Source: Vicinamibacterales bacterium
GTDB lineage: Bacteria > Acidobacteriota > Vicinamibacteria > Vicinamibacterales > UBA8438
Assembly: GCA_958296065.1 (NCBI GenBank)
Contig: CATQHX010000070.1
Coordinates: forward strand, 1 to 64,000
DNA: 64,000 bases
Direction of reading: 5' to 3'
Below, one piece after another: positions 46,248 through 55,193 of the stretch (the first letter of the stretch is position 1; the number at the start of each line of letters is the position of its first letter). Under the pieces are notes generated by a model. The model searched no databases. It worked only from the letters and a program-made list of their open reading frames with translations, and was not told the origin of the DNA. The translations under genes and the position numbers were made by a program.

Positions 46248-47320
46248 TCGCGGATCAGGCCGCGCCAGGACAGGTCCCAGCGCAGCGGAACCGCCTGCGG
46301 CAGATAGCACACCTCGTGGTCGCAGGCCTGGTACTCCAGCACTGCTTCGATGCGCACCGTGGAGCCCGGCTCGGAAGCCAGCTCGGCGATGTCCTGCCGC
46401 ATCGGAATCGTCACGTCCTGCACGAGGCGGAACGGTTCCTCGTAGACCGACACCGTCTCGTCCAGGGGCTCGAAGCGGTACAGGCCTGACGGCGGATAGG
46501 TCACCTCGTGGCCGCGCAGGAAGTCGGGCGCCGTCGTGCGCAGGCGAATGACCCGATAGTCGTGGTCTCCCGGCGCGTAGACGTGCATGTCCGTCTTCGG
46601 CGTCACGTCGACCACCAGCGACAGGCGGTTGCCGGGAGCGACAACGTCGTCGGTCGTCCAGACAAGGGCCTCGAGGTGATCGGTCTCGACGCGCGTCGCG
46701 GCCTGGTCGGCGCCCGCCACGGCGTTCCCCAGCCGGACCGCGATGCTGGACACGGTGGAGCGCTCCTGGTACGCCGCCTCGAAGAAGCGGTCCGTCACGC
46801 GGCCCGCCGAATCGAGCACGAACGTACCCGGATAGGGGATCCCGTACAGGCGCTGCATCATTGCGCGACGCTCCTCCGGCGCGCGGTCGGGATTCATCTC
46901 CTCGTTCAGGAGCCCGTAATCGCGAATCGTCGCGGAGCCTTCGTCGGACAACAGCGGGAACGCGATCCCGCGTGCACCGGCGAACTGCGAGAGGGTCGTG
47001 GTGGAGTCGTAGGTGATGACGGCAAGGCCGACACCGCGCGCCTGGAGGTCCTCATACCGGCTCTGCAGCTCCACGAGCTGCGTCTTGCAGTACGGTCACC
47101 AGTCGGCCGAGCGGCTGAAGACGAGCATCAGGCCGCCCGGTCCCATCAGGGATTGCAGGTCGCGTGCCGCGCCGTGCTGGTCCACCAGCGAGAACGACGG
47201 CACGATGTCGCCCACCTGCGGGCCGAACCGGTCCACGTCCGGCAGCGTTTGGGCGGCCGCGATCGCGGCGACCCCGAATCCGAACAACAGCGTCAAGGTC
47301 ACGATGCGCGCGCACTTCAT
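46244..47320 (-). CDS. Putative selenoprotein: exported redoxin fused to a DsbD-alpha-like domain, Sec at residue 75
   Basis: 358 residues if UGA at 47098-47096 is read as selenocysteine. A signal peptide (cleavage AAA-Q) precedes an AhpC/TSA-type redoxin domain (GDIVPSFSLVDQHGAARDL, LMLVFSRSADW-U-PYC-KTQLVE, IAFPLLSDEGSATIRDYGL). The UGA sits exactly where homologues have the first Cys of CPYC, giving a UxxC redox pair (U75, C78), and both sides are in one frame. The C-terminal half (about 200-355) resembles the DsbD N-terminal domain, with the Cys pair in YQACDHEVCYLP. A hairpin fitting a bacterial SECIS follows. Without readthrough a 74-residue fragment results. A TGC-to-TGA sequence error is the main alternative. 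Confidence 0.75.
47065..47098 (-). promoter_or_regulatory. Candidate bacterial SECIS hairpin after the UGA codon
   Basis: UGA is followed by 14 bases, then GCAGCTC-GTG-GAGCTGC: a perfect 7-bp stem with a GUG triloop whose first base is G. The loop begins 21 bases after the UGA. Bacterial SECIS elements have a short apical loop with G in the first two positions, 16-37 bases after the UGA, and this one meets all three conditions. Caution: the codons for Gln-Leu-Val-Glu-Leu-Gln would create a similar stem in a GC-rich genome. Confidence 0.6.
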
Positions 47321-47367
47321 CTCGAACCTCCCGATGGTCTCCGGTCAGACGTCGATCATACGCGGAT

Positions 47368-48132
47368 ATGCTCATGGACGTGATTGTCAGACCGGACGGC
47401 GACGATCTGCTGCTCGTCACCCAGCCGGAACATGCGGCTCTCTCCGGACGCATCATGGCGGCCTGGCGACGGGACGGCCTTCCCGCGAGCCCGACGCGGG
47501 AGACGGTCCTGCTCGCCACTCGCGAGCACGACAACGGCTGGCTCGAGGTGGACGAGCACCCCGAGCTGGACGCCGGCAGCCAAGGTCCGCAACACTTCAT
47601 GACGGCACCGGACGCCACGAAGCAAGGCATCTGGCCGCGCGGCGTGCGCCGGCTCGAGCCGGTCGATCCGGCCGCGGCGGCGCTGGTGGCCCAGCATGCG
47701 CTCGCGCTGCTGGACGTACATCCACTGCCGGGCTGGGAACAGTTCCGTGCCGCCATGACGGTCGAGCGCGACCGGATCCTGCGGACAGGCGTCTACGACA
47801 ACGATCTCGACGCACTGCAGGCGGACTATCGCTTCGTGTTTCTGGGCGATCTGATCTCGCTGGTCTTCTGCTGCGGGTGGACGGAGACGTTCCGCTACGA
47901 GGGCTATACGGTGACCCGCGACGGGACGACGGTGCACGTGCAGCCGGACCCGTTCGCCGGACGGACCATCGAGCTGACGGCGCTCGCCCGCCGGATGCCG
48001 GCCCGGCCGCACGCCACGCGCGGCGGCCTGCAGTCCGCGTACGATGCCGCGCCGCGGGTCGTGCTCCGCGGAACTGCCCGCGCGCGGGGAGTCCGCGCAG
48101 AGACGGCGAGGCTTTTCGAGGCGCTAGAATGA
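47368..48132 (+). CDS. DUF3891 family protein
   Basis: 254 residues from the ATG at 47368 (a second ATG lies two codons on). Family pieces: LLLVTQPEHAALSGRIMAAW, VLLATREHDNGWLEVDE, and DYRFVFLGDLISLVFCCGW. The conserved HDNGW and EH motifs suggest a metal site in an all-helical fold, but no activity is known. It ends 7 bases before the HupE-like gene. Confidence 0.9.
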   Translation: MLMDVIVRPDGDDLLLVTQPEHAALSGRIMAAWRRDGLPASPTRETVLLATREHDNGWLEVDEHPELDAGSQGPQHFMTAPDATKQGIWPRGVRRLEPVDPAAAALVAQHALALLDVHPLPGWEQFRAAMTVERDRILRTGVYDNDLDALQADYRFVFLGDLISLVFCCGWTETFRYEGYTVTRDGTTVHVQPDPFAGRTIELTALARRMPARPHATRGGLQSAYDAAPRVVLRGTARARGVRAETARLFEALE

Positions 48133-48139
48133 TTCCTCG

Positions 48140-49264
48140 ATGACCCGCACGAACAGCCGTGTTCGCCGGTCGTGCCGGCCCTCCATCCTGCCGTGGCTGC
48201 TCGCGAGCGTCTTTCTGGCGGCGCCCGCCATGGCCCACGAGATCGAGAACACCCACGTCCTGATCAGCTTCCTCTCCGACACCGAATACCGCATCGATGT
48301 GCTCAACGACGCCGACTGGCTGTGGATGCAGTTCCACCCCGGGGCGGCGGAGCTGCCTCCGGTCGAGGAACGCGACGCCCGGCTGGCCGCGCTCGCACCC
48401 ACATTCGGCACCGGGGTCAGCCTGCTGTTCGACGAGCAACCGGCAAGGCCGCGGACGGTGACGTATCTGCCGCCCCTCGAGCGCGACCGCTCGGCCCCGA
48501 TGGGGCTCGGCGAGCCTGGCCTGATGCGCCTTTCCGGCACGGTGCCGCCCGGCGCGCGGACGTTTCGGTTCGGGTACGACCTGGTCGTCGACGAGTATCC
48601 CCTCACGGTGGCGCCGGCCGTCGGCACGCCGATCACCCGCTGGCTGCTGGCGGCGCAGATGAGCGAGGCGTTCGAGATTGGCGCGCTTCGACCGCTCACC
48701 CGCTGGCAGGTGGCCACCCAGTACCTCGGTCTCGGCTTCACGCACATTCTGCCCCGGGGTCTGGACCACATCCTGTTCGTCCTCGGCCTGTTCCTGCTCA
48801 GCACCCGGCTGAAGCCGCTGCTGCTGCAGGTCACCGCGTTCACCGCGGCCCACACGCTGACCCTCGCGCTGACCATCTACGGCGTCTTCGCGCTTCCGCC
48901 GTCGGTGGTCGAACCGCTCATCGCCCTGTCCATCGCGTACGTCGCCGTCGAGAACCTCGTCACCAGCGAGCTGCAGCCATCGCGCGTCGTGCTGGTCTTC
49001 GCATTCGGCCTCCTGCACGGCATGGGCTTCGCGGGCGTGCTGAGCGACCTCGGCCTGCCCCGCTCGGAGTTCGTCACGGCTCTGCTCACCTTCAACGTGG
49101 GCGTCGAAGTTGGACAGCTCGCGGTCATCGCGGCCGCGTTCGCCGCCCTGCTCGGTGTGCGCAATCGCCCGTGGTACCGACCACGCGTCGTGGTCCCCTT
49201 ATCGGTGGCCATCGCCGGGACCGGGCTGTTCTGGACGGTGCAGCGGGTCATCGGATCCGCGTAG
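48140..49264 (+). CDS. HupE/UreJ family membrane protein with N-terminal extracytoplasmic domain
   Basis: 374 residues. A signal peptide (cleavage after AMA) precedes an extracytoplasmic domain of about 160 residues and a HupE/UreJ_2 membrane domain with about six helices: LGFTHILPRGLDHILFVLGL (metal-binding His and Asp), FTAAHTLTLAL, and FGLLHGMGFAGVL. HupE proteins transport nickel or cobalt. There is no urease or hydrogenase gene in the window, so the substrate metal is open. It follows DUF3891 by 7 bases. Confidence 0.9.
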   Translation: MTRTNSRVRRSCRPSILPWLLASVFLAAPAMAHEIENTHVLISFLSDTEYRIDVLNDADWLWMQFHPGAAELPPVEERDARLAALAPTFGTGVSLLFDEQPARPRTVTYLPPLERDRSAPMGLGEPGLMRLSGTVPPGARTFRFGYDLVVDEYPLTVAPAVGTPITRWLLAAQMSEAFEIGALRPLTRWQVATQYLGLGFTHILPRGLDHILFVLGLFLLSTRLKPLLLQVTAFTAAHTLTLALTIYGVFALPPSVVEPLIALSIAYVAVENLVTSELQPSRVVLVFAFGLLHGMGFAGVLSDLGLPRSEFVTALLTFNVGVEVGQLAVIAAAFAALLGVRNRPWYRPRVVVPLSVAIAGTGLFWTVQRVIGSA

Positions 49265-49456
49265 CGCCGGAGCGGCGGCGCGCGCCCGTGGCGAGGCGCG
49301 CCGAGCGTGCCTGTCGGGCTGCTCCGACCGCGGAGCCACACAGTCCACGTGGAATCCATCGCCCGCCGGCAATGCAGCGAGCGTCTCCGCGGACTGCCGG
49401 GCTCCGGCGCCGCCGATTGCCAACTCCGTGACGACGGCGGTACGATCCGCGCGCCC

Positions 49457-50224
49457 ATGTCCTGCAGACGAAACGGTGCGCCCTGTGTCGCGCCGATCAT
49501 CGCGGCGGTCATCCTGCTCGCCGTCGGCGACGCTGGCGCGCAGCCGCGCCCCGAGGTCGAGCGCCTCGCCAGCATCAACCTGGGAATGCAGTTCATCAAC
49601 GACGCATTCATGAACCAGGTGACGTTTCGGCAGTACGACGAGACGGGCTTCTTCGACGCGCACTACGACGTCACGAAGCACTATTCCCTCGACGGCGACA
49701 TCGCGGGCCGCATCTGGAAGGCGGTGGGCCTCGGCATCGCCGTATCGCACGTCTCCGAACCGACCAGGTCCGTCATCCACGCACAGGTTCCCAATCCGTT
49801 CTTCTTCAATTTCCCACGCTCGGCCAGAGGCATCGTGAGGGACCTGAAGCGGAGGGAGATCGGCCTGCACCTTCAAGGACAGGTGTGGCATTTCTTCCGC
49901 GACAACTTCCTGTTGCGGGTAACCTGGGGCCCGACGGTTTTCGTCGTCAGACAGGATCTCGTGTCACGGATCGAGACACAGGAATCGAGCATCGACTTCG
50001 ACAGGGTCTCGTTGACAGGCCACCGGATCAGGACGCTCACCTCCGGCAGTGTGGGCTTCAATCTGGGGTTCGACGGCACCCTGTTCGTGACCGAGCGCAT
50101 CGGTCTGGGCTTCAACATGCGCCACAGCCGCGGCTCGACCACCATCGACCTCGGCGGTCGATCGGACACGCTTTTGGAGTTGGGCGGCATCCATGCCGCC
50201 GGCGGATTGCGCCTCGTGTTCTGA
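49457..50224 (+). CDS. Putative outer-membrane beta-barrel protein
   Basis: 255 residues from the ATG at 49457. A signal peptide (VILLAVGDAGA-Q) is followed by alternating amphipathic strands (LHLQGQVWHFFRDNFLLRV, GFNLGFDGTLFVTERIG, GLGFNMRHSRG) and a terminal Phe, the Bam signal. No named family was recognised. It precedes the phosphotriesterase-like gene by 64 bases and may be co-transcribed. Confidence 0.75.
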   Translation: MSCRRNGAPCVAPIIAAVILLAVGDAGAQPRPEVERLASINLGMQFINDAFMNQVTFRQYDETGFFDAHYDVTKHYSLDGDIAGRIWKAVGLGIAVSHVSEPTRSVIHAQVPNPFFFNFPRSARGIVRDLKRREIGLHLQGQVWHFFRDNFLLRVTWGPTVFVVRQDLVSRIETQESSIDFDRVSLTGHRIRTLTSGSVGFNLGFDGTLFVTERIGLGFNMRHSRGSTTIDLGGRSDTLLELGGIHAAGGLRLVF

Positions 50225-50288
50225 ACGGCGGTTCCGTGACTCGGCGTCAACCCCGCGGCACACGACCGACGATTGCGGGAGGGACTTC

Positions 50289-51413
50289 ATGACAGCGCGC
50301 ACACGTGGTCGCATCTCGATGTGGAGCCGCAGGGAGGCAGTGCGGCTCCTCGGTCTGGGCGGCGCCGGTCTGGCGGCCGCGTGCGGCGCCCGGCCCGAAT
50401 CCGACGCGGCAGCGGAATCGCCCTCCGCCGGCGGGTCTTCCCCTCCGGACGGGGCGGTCGTACGAACGATTCTCGAGGATCTCGCCCCGGAGGAGCTGAG
50501 TCACGGCGCGGTGCTGTTCCACGAGCACATGTCGCTGGACATTCCCTTCTGGGATCGGCTCGTGGGAACCGACAACCCGGCGCGCGACAGCTTCATCGGC
50601 ACTCCGGACGTCCCCTACTTCATGCAGGACGCCGAGGTGATGATCGAGGAGCTGCAGGCAGCGGCTCGCGAGGGCGTGGCCGCACTCGTGGACGGCGGCC
50701 ACGCGGACATGGGACGCGACGTGTCGTTCCTGCGCACCGTCTCCGAGCGGTCGGGCATGCCGATCGTCGTGAGCGGAGGCTACTACACCGACCCGTTCCA
50801 CCCGCCGGAGCTGGCGGACCGGACCGACGACCAGATCGCCGCGTCGCTCGCCGAGGCGGCGACCGCGCAACGGTGGGGTGCGTTCGGCGAGATCGCCAGC
50901 TCCGCCGAGATGACTCCGGGCGAGCGCAAGGTGTTCCATGCCATCGGCAAGGCGCACCTGCTGACCAACATCCCGATCTTCACGCACACCGCGAACGGAT
51001 TGGAAGCCGAGACGCAGCTCGACATCTTCGAGTCGCTCGGGGTGCCGTCCGGCAGCGTCGCAATCGGACACATGGGAGGACTCGACGATCCCGAGGCGAC
51101 GGTCCACCGGCGTCTGGCCGGGCGCGGCGCCTTCGTCGGGTTCGACCGGCTCGGCGGCGGGCAGGAGGCCGACGCACACAAGGTCCCGATGATCCGCGCG
51201 CTCATCGAAGCGGGCTACCTGGAGAAGGTGTTGCTGGCCTCCGATTTCGCCCGCGCCAGCGACATCCAACGCAACGGCGGACCGGGATACGCCAAGACCG
51301 TGACACGGTTTCTGCCGCTGCTGCGGGATGCGGGGGTGACGGACGAACAGATCCGGACCATGACGGTCGACAACCCGTTGCGGCTGCTGGCGTTCGTGCC
51401 GACGCCAGCCTGA
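50289..51413 (+). CDS. Phosphotriesterase-family metallohydrolase, predicted lipoprotein
   Basis: 374 residues from the ATG at 50289, which follows GGGAGGG (the upstream frame is non-homologous). The N-terminus combines a twin-Arg segment (SRREAVRLLGL) with a lipobox LAAAC, suggesting Tat-exported lipoprotein. The amidohydrolase metal ligands are HEH in LFHEHMS, a Glu in GAFGEIAS, His in FTHTANG, His in IGHMGGLDD and Asp in LASDFA. The Glu replaces the carbamylated Lys of true phosphotriesterases, as in the E. coli Php protein, so lactonase or esterase activity is more likely. It shares its leader sequence with the next gene. Confidence 0.88.
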   Translation: MTARTRGRISMWSRREAVRLLGLGGAGLAAACGARPESDAAAESPSAGGSSPPDGAVVRTILEDLAPEELSHGAVLFHEHMSLDIPFWDRLVGTDNPARDSFIGTPDVPYFMQDAEVMIEELQAAAREGVAALVDGGHADMGRDVSFLRTVSERSGMPIVVSGGYYTDPFHPPELADRTDDQIAASLAEAATAQRWGAFGEIASSAEMTPGERKVFHAIGKAHLLTNIPIFTHTANGLEAETQLDIFESLGVPSGSVAIGHMGGLDDPEATVHRRLAGRGAFVGFDRLGGGQEADAHKVPMIRALIEAGYLEKVLLASDFARASDIQRNGGPGYAKTVTRFLPLLRDAGVTDEQIRTMTVDNPLRLLAFVPTPA

Positions 51414-51486
51414 TGGGCGCACCGCGGGTCGGCAGTATGATGCTCGTGTCCGCCCGGTCGCGGACTCGCATGCGAGGAGGGACTTC

Positions 51487-52434
51487 ATGAGACGGTGGGC
51501 CGGGACATTCGCGCCAATCGCCGTCTGCGCGCTCTTGTCCGCGACTGCGGGCGGACTCGCGCAGGCGCCTGAAGAGCGATTCGTACGGATCGACACCCTC
51601 AACGTCCGCGACACCCTGTATCACCTGGGAGACGGCGGCGCGAACGCCCTCGCGCTGATCGACGAAATCAACGGCGGGGTCATCCTGATCGGCACCAAGC
51701 TGCCGGGCTGGGGGCAAGCGGTGCTCGACGCGGTCTATCAGGTGACGGACCTGCCGGTGACGACCATCATCAGCACCCACGCCGATCTCGATCACACCGG
51801 CAGCAACGCCGAGTTCCCGGACGTGGTCGACATCGTCGCGCACGAGAACACGCTCGCGAACATGGCCCGCATGGAGCTGTTCTCCGACGGTTCGGGACTG
51901 CCGACGACGACCTTCACGGGCCGCTTCGGGCTGCTCGAGGACCTCGACCGCATCGAGCTGCACTACTTCGGTCCGGCCCACACCGACGGCGACCTGGTGG
52001 TCGTCTTTCCGCAAAAGCGAACCGCGTATCTCGGAGATCTGTTTCCGGACAAGGCAGCGCCCCTCATCGACACCGCCAACGGCGGGAGCGGCATCGCGTT
52101 TCCGGAGACCCTGGCCAGAGCGGTGGCGGCCATCGATGGCGTGGACCGGGTGATCACCGGCCACGGTCCCATCCCGACCACCTACGCGGGTCGAGGACGC
52201 CGCGATCGCGGTGCGCGGCGGGCGTGGACCGGGTGGATGACCTGGAACGATCTGGCGGAGTACGCCGACTTCAACGCCGCTTTCCTCGCCTCGGTGCGCG
52301 CGTCCTACGAGGCGGGTCGGAGCGTCGACGCTGCGGTGGCGAACCTCGACCTGCCGGAGCGCTACGCCGGCTACGACCTCGAGCGCGCGCCGGCCAACGT
52401 CGAGGCAATCTACAACGAGCTGGCGGGCCGCTGA
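51487..52434 (+). CDS. Exported metallo-beta-lactamase-fold hydrolase
   Basis: 315 residues with a signal peptide (AGGLA-Q). The metal motif is STHADLDHTGSN (H-x-D-x-D-H form, with Asp for the second His), with further ligands in FGPAHTDGDLVV, YLGDLF and ITGHGPIP. This is the subgroup of B3-like/quinoprotein relay hydrolases commonly encoded next to PQQ proteins; role unknown. The RBS leader is nearly identical to that of the preceding gene. Confidence 0.9.
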   Translation: MRRWAGTFAPIAVCALLSATAGGLAQAPEERFVRIDTLNVRDTLYHLGDGGANALALIDEINGGVILIGTKLPGWGQAVLDAVYQVTDLPVTTIISTHADLDHTGSNAEFPDVVDIVAHENTLANMARMELFSDGSGLPTTTFTGRFGLLEDLDRIELHYFGPAHTDGDLVVVFPQKRTAYLGDLFPDKAAPLIDTANGGSGIAFPETLARAVAAIDGVDRVITGHGPIPTTYAGRGRRDRGARRAWTGWMTWNDLAEYADFNAAFLASVRASYEAGRSVDAAVANLDLPERYAGYDLERAPANVEAIYNELAGR

Positions 52435-52451
52435 CGGCCGCGAGGAGCATC

Positions 52452-53795
52452 ATGAAGACATGGCAAGCAGCGGTGATCGGCGGGCTGTCCGTGCTCGTTG
52501 CCGGGACGGCGGAGGTCCGCGCCGACGACTGGCCGGAGTTCCGGGGCGAAGGCCGGCTCGGCGTATGGCGCGAGACCGGGCTGCTCGAGTCGTTCCCCGC
52601 CGAGGGCCTGAAGGTGCGCTGGCGGATGCCGATCAAGGCGGGCTTCGCCGGGCCGGCGGTGGCGAACGGCCGTGTCTTCGCGACCGATTGGGAGCCGACC
52701 GACGGCATGCGCGGAACGGAGCGGGCCATGGCTTTCGACGAGGCCACCGGCGAGGTGCTCTGGGTACAGGAGTGGGAAGCGGACTACGCCGGCGTGCAGT
52801 GGGAGGTGGGGCCTGGCGCGACCCCCACGGTCGACGACGACCGGGTGTACGTCCTCGGCCGCACCGGAACCCTGTCGGCCTTCCGAACCGACACCGGCGA
52901 GCTCCTCTGGCGAAAGAGCTACAGCGACGACTACGGAGTGGACCGCTTGCAGTGGGGCTTCGACTGGGGCTTCGCCAGCGCGCCGCTGGTGGACGGGGAG
53001 CGTCTCATCTGCTTCGTGGGCGGCCAGCCCGATGCGCGAGTGGTGGCGTTCGACAAGCTGACCGGCGAGGAGCTCTGGCGGGCTCTCCCGAGCGAGGAGG
53101 ACCTCGGCGTGGCGCAGCCCGTCATCGTCGAGGCCGGCGGCGCGCGGCAGCTCATCGTCTGGAATCCCGCTGAGGTGGCGTCGCTGGATCCGGTCACTGG
53201 TGAAATCTACTGGAGGCAGCCGTATGTCGTCGGCGGCGCGATGACCGTGGCGGTTCCCGTGCAGGTCGGCGCGCAGCTCTTCTTCACCACGTTCTACGAC
53301 GGCCCCATGATGCTCACCCTCAACCAGGACCGGCCCGACGCAACGGTGGCGTGGAAGGGCAGCAGCAACAGCGAAATCCGCACCGACGGCCTGCACGCCG
53401 TCCTCGCCACCCCGATCATCGATGGCGGCTACATCTACGGGATCTGCAGCTACGGCCAGCTCCGCTGCCTGAATGCCACGACGGGCGAGCGCCTCTGGGA
53501 GACCCAGGAGGCGACGGTCGAGCGGCGCCGCTGGGCATCCGGCTACATGGTCCGCAACGGCGACCGCGTGCTGATCAACAACGACCGCGGCGAGCTGATC
53601 ATCGCGCGGCTCAGCCCCGCGGGCTACGAGGAGATCAGCCGCACGAAACTCATCGCTCCCACCTCCCCACCGGGCAACCGCCGCGAGCTGCGTTTCGTCA
53701 ACTGGGTCCACCCGGCCTATGCGAACCGGCACGTCTATACGCGCAACGACGAGGAGATCATCGCCTTTTCGATGGACGCGGCGGACTACGAGTGA
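52452..53795 (+). CDS. PQQ-binding-like beta-propeller protein
   Basis: 447 residues from the ATG at 52452 (RBS GAGGAG), signal peptide ending VRA-D. The start DWPEFRGEGRLGVWRE is the usual WPQFRGP motif, followed by blades with FDEATGEVLW, FRTDTGELLWRKSY, FDKLTGEELWRA, LDPVTGEIYW and LNATTGERLW. Such proteins are mostly non-enzymatic or cofactor-free propellers in the periplasm. It is the last gene in the exported-protein run with the PTE-like and MBL-fold genes. Confidence 0.92.
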   Translation: MKTWQAAVIGGLSVLVAGTAEVRADDWPEFRGEGRLGVWRETGLLESFPAEGLKVRWRMPIKAGFAGPAVANGRVFATDWEPTDGMRGTERAMAFDEATGEVLWVQEWEADYAGVQWEVGPGATPTVDDDRVYVLGRTGTLSAFRTDTGELLWRKSYSDDYGVDRLQWGFDWGFASAPLVDGERLICFVGGQPDARVVAFDKLTGEELWRALPSEEDLGVAQPVIVEAGGARQLIVWNPAEVASLDPVTGEIYWRQPYVVGGAMTVAVPVQVGAQLFFTTFYDGPMMLTLNQDRPDATVAWKGSSNSEIRTDGLHAVLATPIIDGGYIYGICSYGQLRCLNATTGERLWETQEATVERRRWASGYMVRNGDRVLINNDRGELIIARLSPAGYEEISRTKLIAPTSPPGNRRELRFVNWVHPAYANRHVYTRNDEEIIAFSMDAADYE

Positions 53796-53813
53796 TCCGA
53801 ACTGGCAAGGACG

Positions 53814-53888
53814 TTGTTCCGGCATCTGTGGGTGATGGCAATCGGCATCGTCGGCGCCACGTTCACGCTGCTGAAGCTCTTCCCGTAG
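53814..53888 (+). CDS. Possible 24-residue single-helix membrane peptide
   Basis: Between the propeller gene and chrA the frame from a TTG reads LFRHLWVMAIGIVGATFTLLKLFP and stops 10 bases before the chrA GTG. AAGGA lies 5 bases upstream of the TTG. It is one hydrophobic helix with basic ends. This may be a small membrane protein or the translated leader of chrA; the evidence is only composition and spacing. Confidence 0.3.
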   Translation: MFRHLWVMAIGIVGATFTLLKLFP

Positions 53889-53898
53889 AATCCCGCGC

Positions 53899-55140
53899 GT
53901 GACCACCGCAGCACCGCTCCGCGAGCTCGCAGCGCTCTTTCTGCGCCTGGGCGTGACCGCGTTCGGCGGCCCCGCCGCGCACATCGCGATGATGCGCGAC
54001 GAGGTGGTCGATCGCCGGCGGTGGCTGAGCGACAAGGAGTTCCTCGATCTGGTCGCGGCTACCAACCTGATTCCGGGGCCCAACTCCACGGAGTTGGCGA
54101 TCCACCTCGGGTATCGGCGCGGCGGCCTGGCGGGGCTGGCACTCGCCGGCGTCTGCTTCATCCTGCCCGCGGCACTCATCGTGGGCGGCATCGCCTGGGC
54201 CTACGCGCGGTACGGCGCGACGCCGCAGGTGGGGTGGCTCATGTACGGCGTGGGCCCCGTGGTCATCGCCATCGTTGCGCAAGCACTGCTGAAGCTCGGA
54301 CGGGCGGCGTTGAGCAGGTGGGCGTACGCACCGGTCGGAGCCGCCGCGCTCGCCGCCGCGCTCGCCGGCGTGAACGAGCTGGCCGTGCTCGCGGCGGGCG
54401 CCGTGATCGGCCTGGCGTTGGCCATGAGACCGAGCGGGCCGGCAGGCAGCGCCGCGGTCCTCGCCTGGTTGGCCGCGCTCGTGGCAGCTCCCACGCAACT
54501 GTTGCGCGGCACGGCCCCGGCGGCAGCGCAAGCCGCAACCGGGGGAACGGCGTCCTCGGGAGGGGCCATCGTAGGAGCAGCCCTGGCCGGTACGGCGGCG
54601 GCAGCCGGCGCCGCCGTACCCTTCACCCTCACCGGACTCGGGCTGTTCTTTCTCAAGGTGGGCGCCGTCCTGTTCGGCAGCGGCTACGTGCTGCTCGCCT
54701 TCCTGCGGGCCGACCTCGTCGAGCGCTGGGGCTGGCTGACCGATCAGCAACTGATCGACGCCATCACGGTAGGGCAGGTCACGCCGGGGCCGGTTTTTAC
54801 CACCGCGACGTTCATCGGCTACTTGCTGGGCGGTTGGGCCGGGGCGACGCTCGCCACAGTCGCCATCTTCGTCCCCGGGTTCTTCTTCGTCGCGGTGACG
54901 CAACCCCTGATTCCGCGGCTGCGCGCATCGCAGGCGCTCGGAGGCTGCCTCGACGGAGTGGTGGCCGCGTCGCTCGGCCTGATGGCGGCGGTCACCTGGC
55001 AGTTGGCACAGGCTGCCGTAGTCGACGTGCCGACAGCGCTGATAGCCAGCACGGCCGCAGTGGCCCTGTTCCGCTGGCGGCCCAATTCGACCTGGCTGAT
55101 CCTGGGCGGCGCGGCGGCCGGTTGGTTCCTGGGGGGATAG
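53899..55140 (+). CDS. chrA: Chromate/sulfate-type transporter ChrA
   Basis: 413 residues from a GTG start. Two homologous halves: the first reads LFLRLGVTAFGGPAAHIAMM and ATNLIPGPNSTELAIHLGYR; the second FFLKVGAVLFGSGYVLLAFL and VGQVTPGPVFTTATFIGYLL. These FGGPAAH and TxPGP motifs define the CHR family of long-chain (two-domain) transporters that export chromate, or act on related oxyanions. The linker between halves is Ala/Gly-rich. No chrB regulator lies nearby. Confidence 0.95.
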   Translation: MTTAAPLRELAALFLRLGVTAFGGPAAHIAMMRDEVVDRRRWLSDKEFLDLVAATNLIPGPNSTELAIHLGYRRGGLAGLALAGVCFILPAALIVGGIAWAYARYGATPQVGWLMYGVGPVVIAIVAQALLKLGRAALSRWAYAPVGAAALAAALAGVNELAVLAAGAVIGLALAMRPSGPAGSAAVLAWLAALVAAPTQLLRGTAPAAAQAATGGTASSGGAIVGAALAGTAAAAGAAVPFTLTGLGLFFLKVGAVLFGSGYVLLAFLRADLVERWGWLTDQQLIDAITVGQVTPGPVFTTATFIGYLLGGWAGATLATVAIFVPGFFFVAVTQPLIPRLRASQALGGCLDGVVAASLGLMAAVTWQLAQAAVVDVPTALIASTAAVALFRWRPNSTWLILGGAAAGWFLGG

Positions 55141-55193
55141 CGCCACACCGGTCCGCAAGGCCGCCGGCACCTCCGGTTCGACGAGAACCCGGA

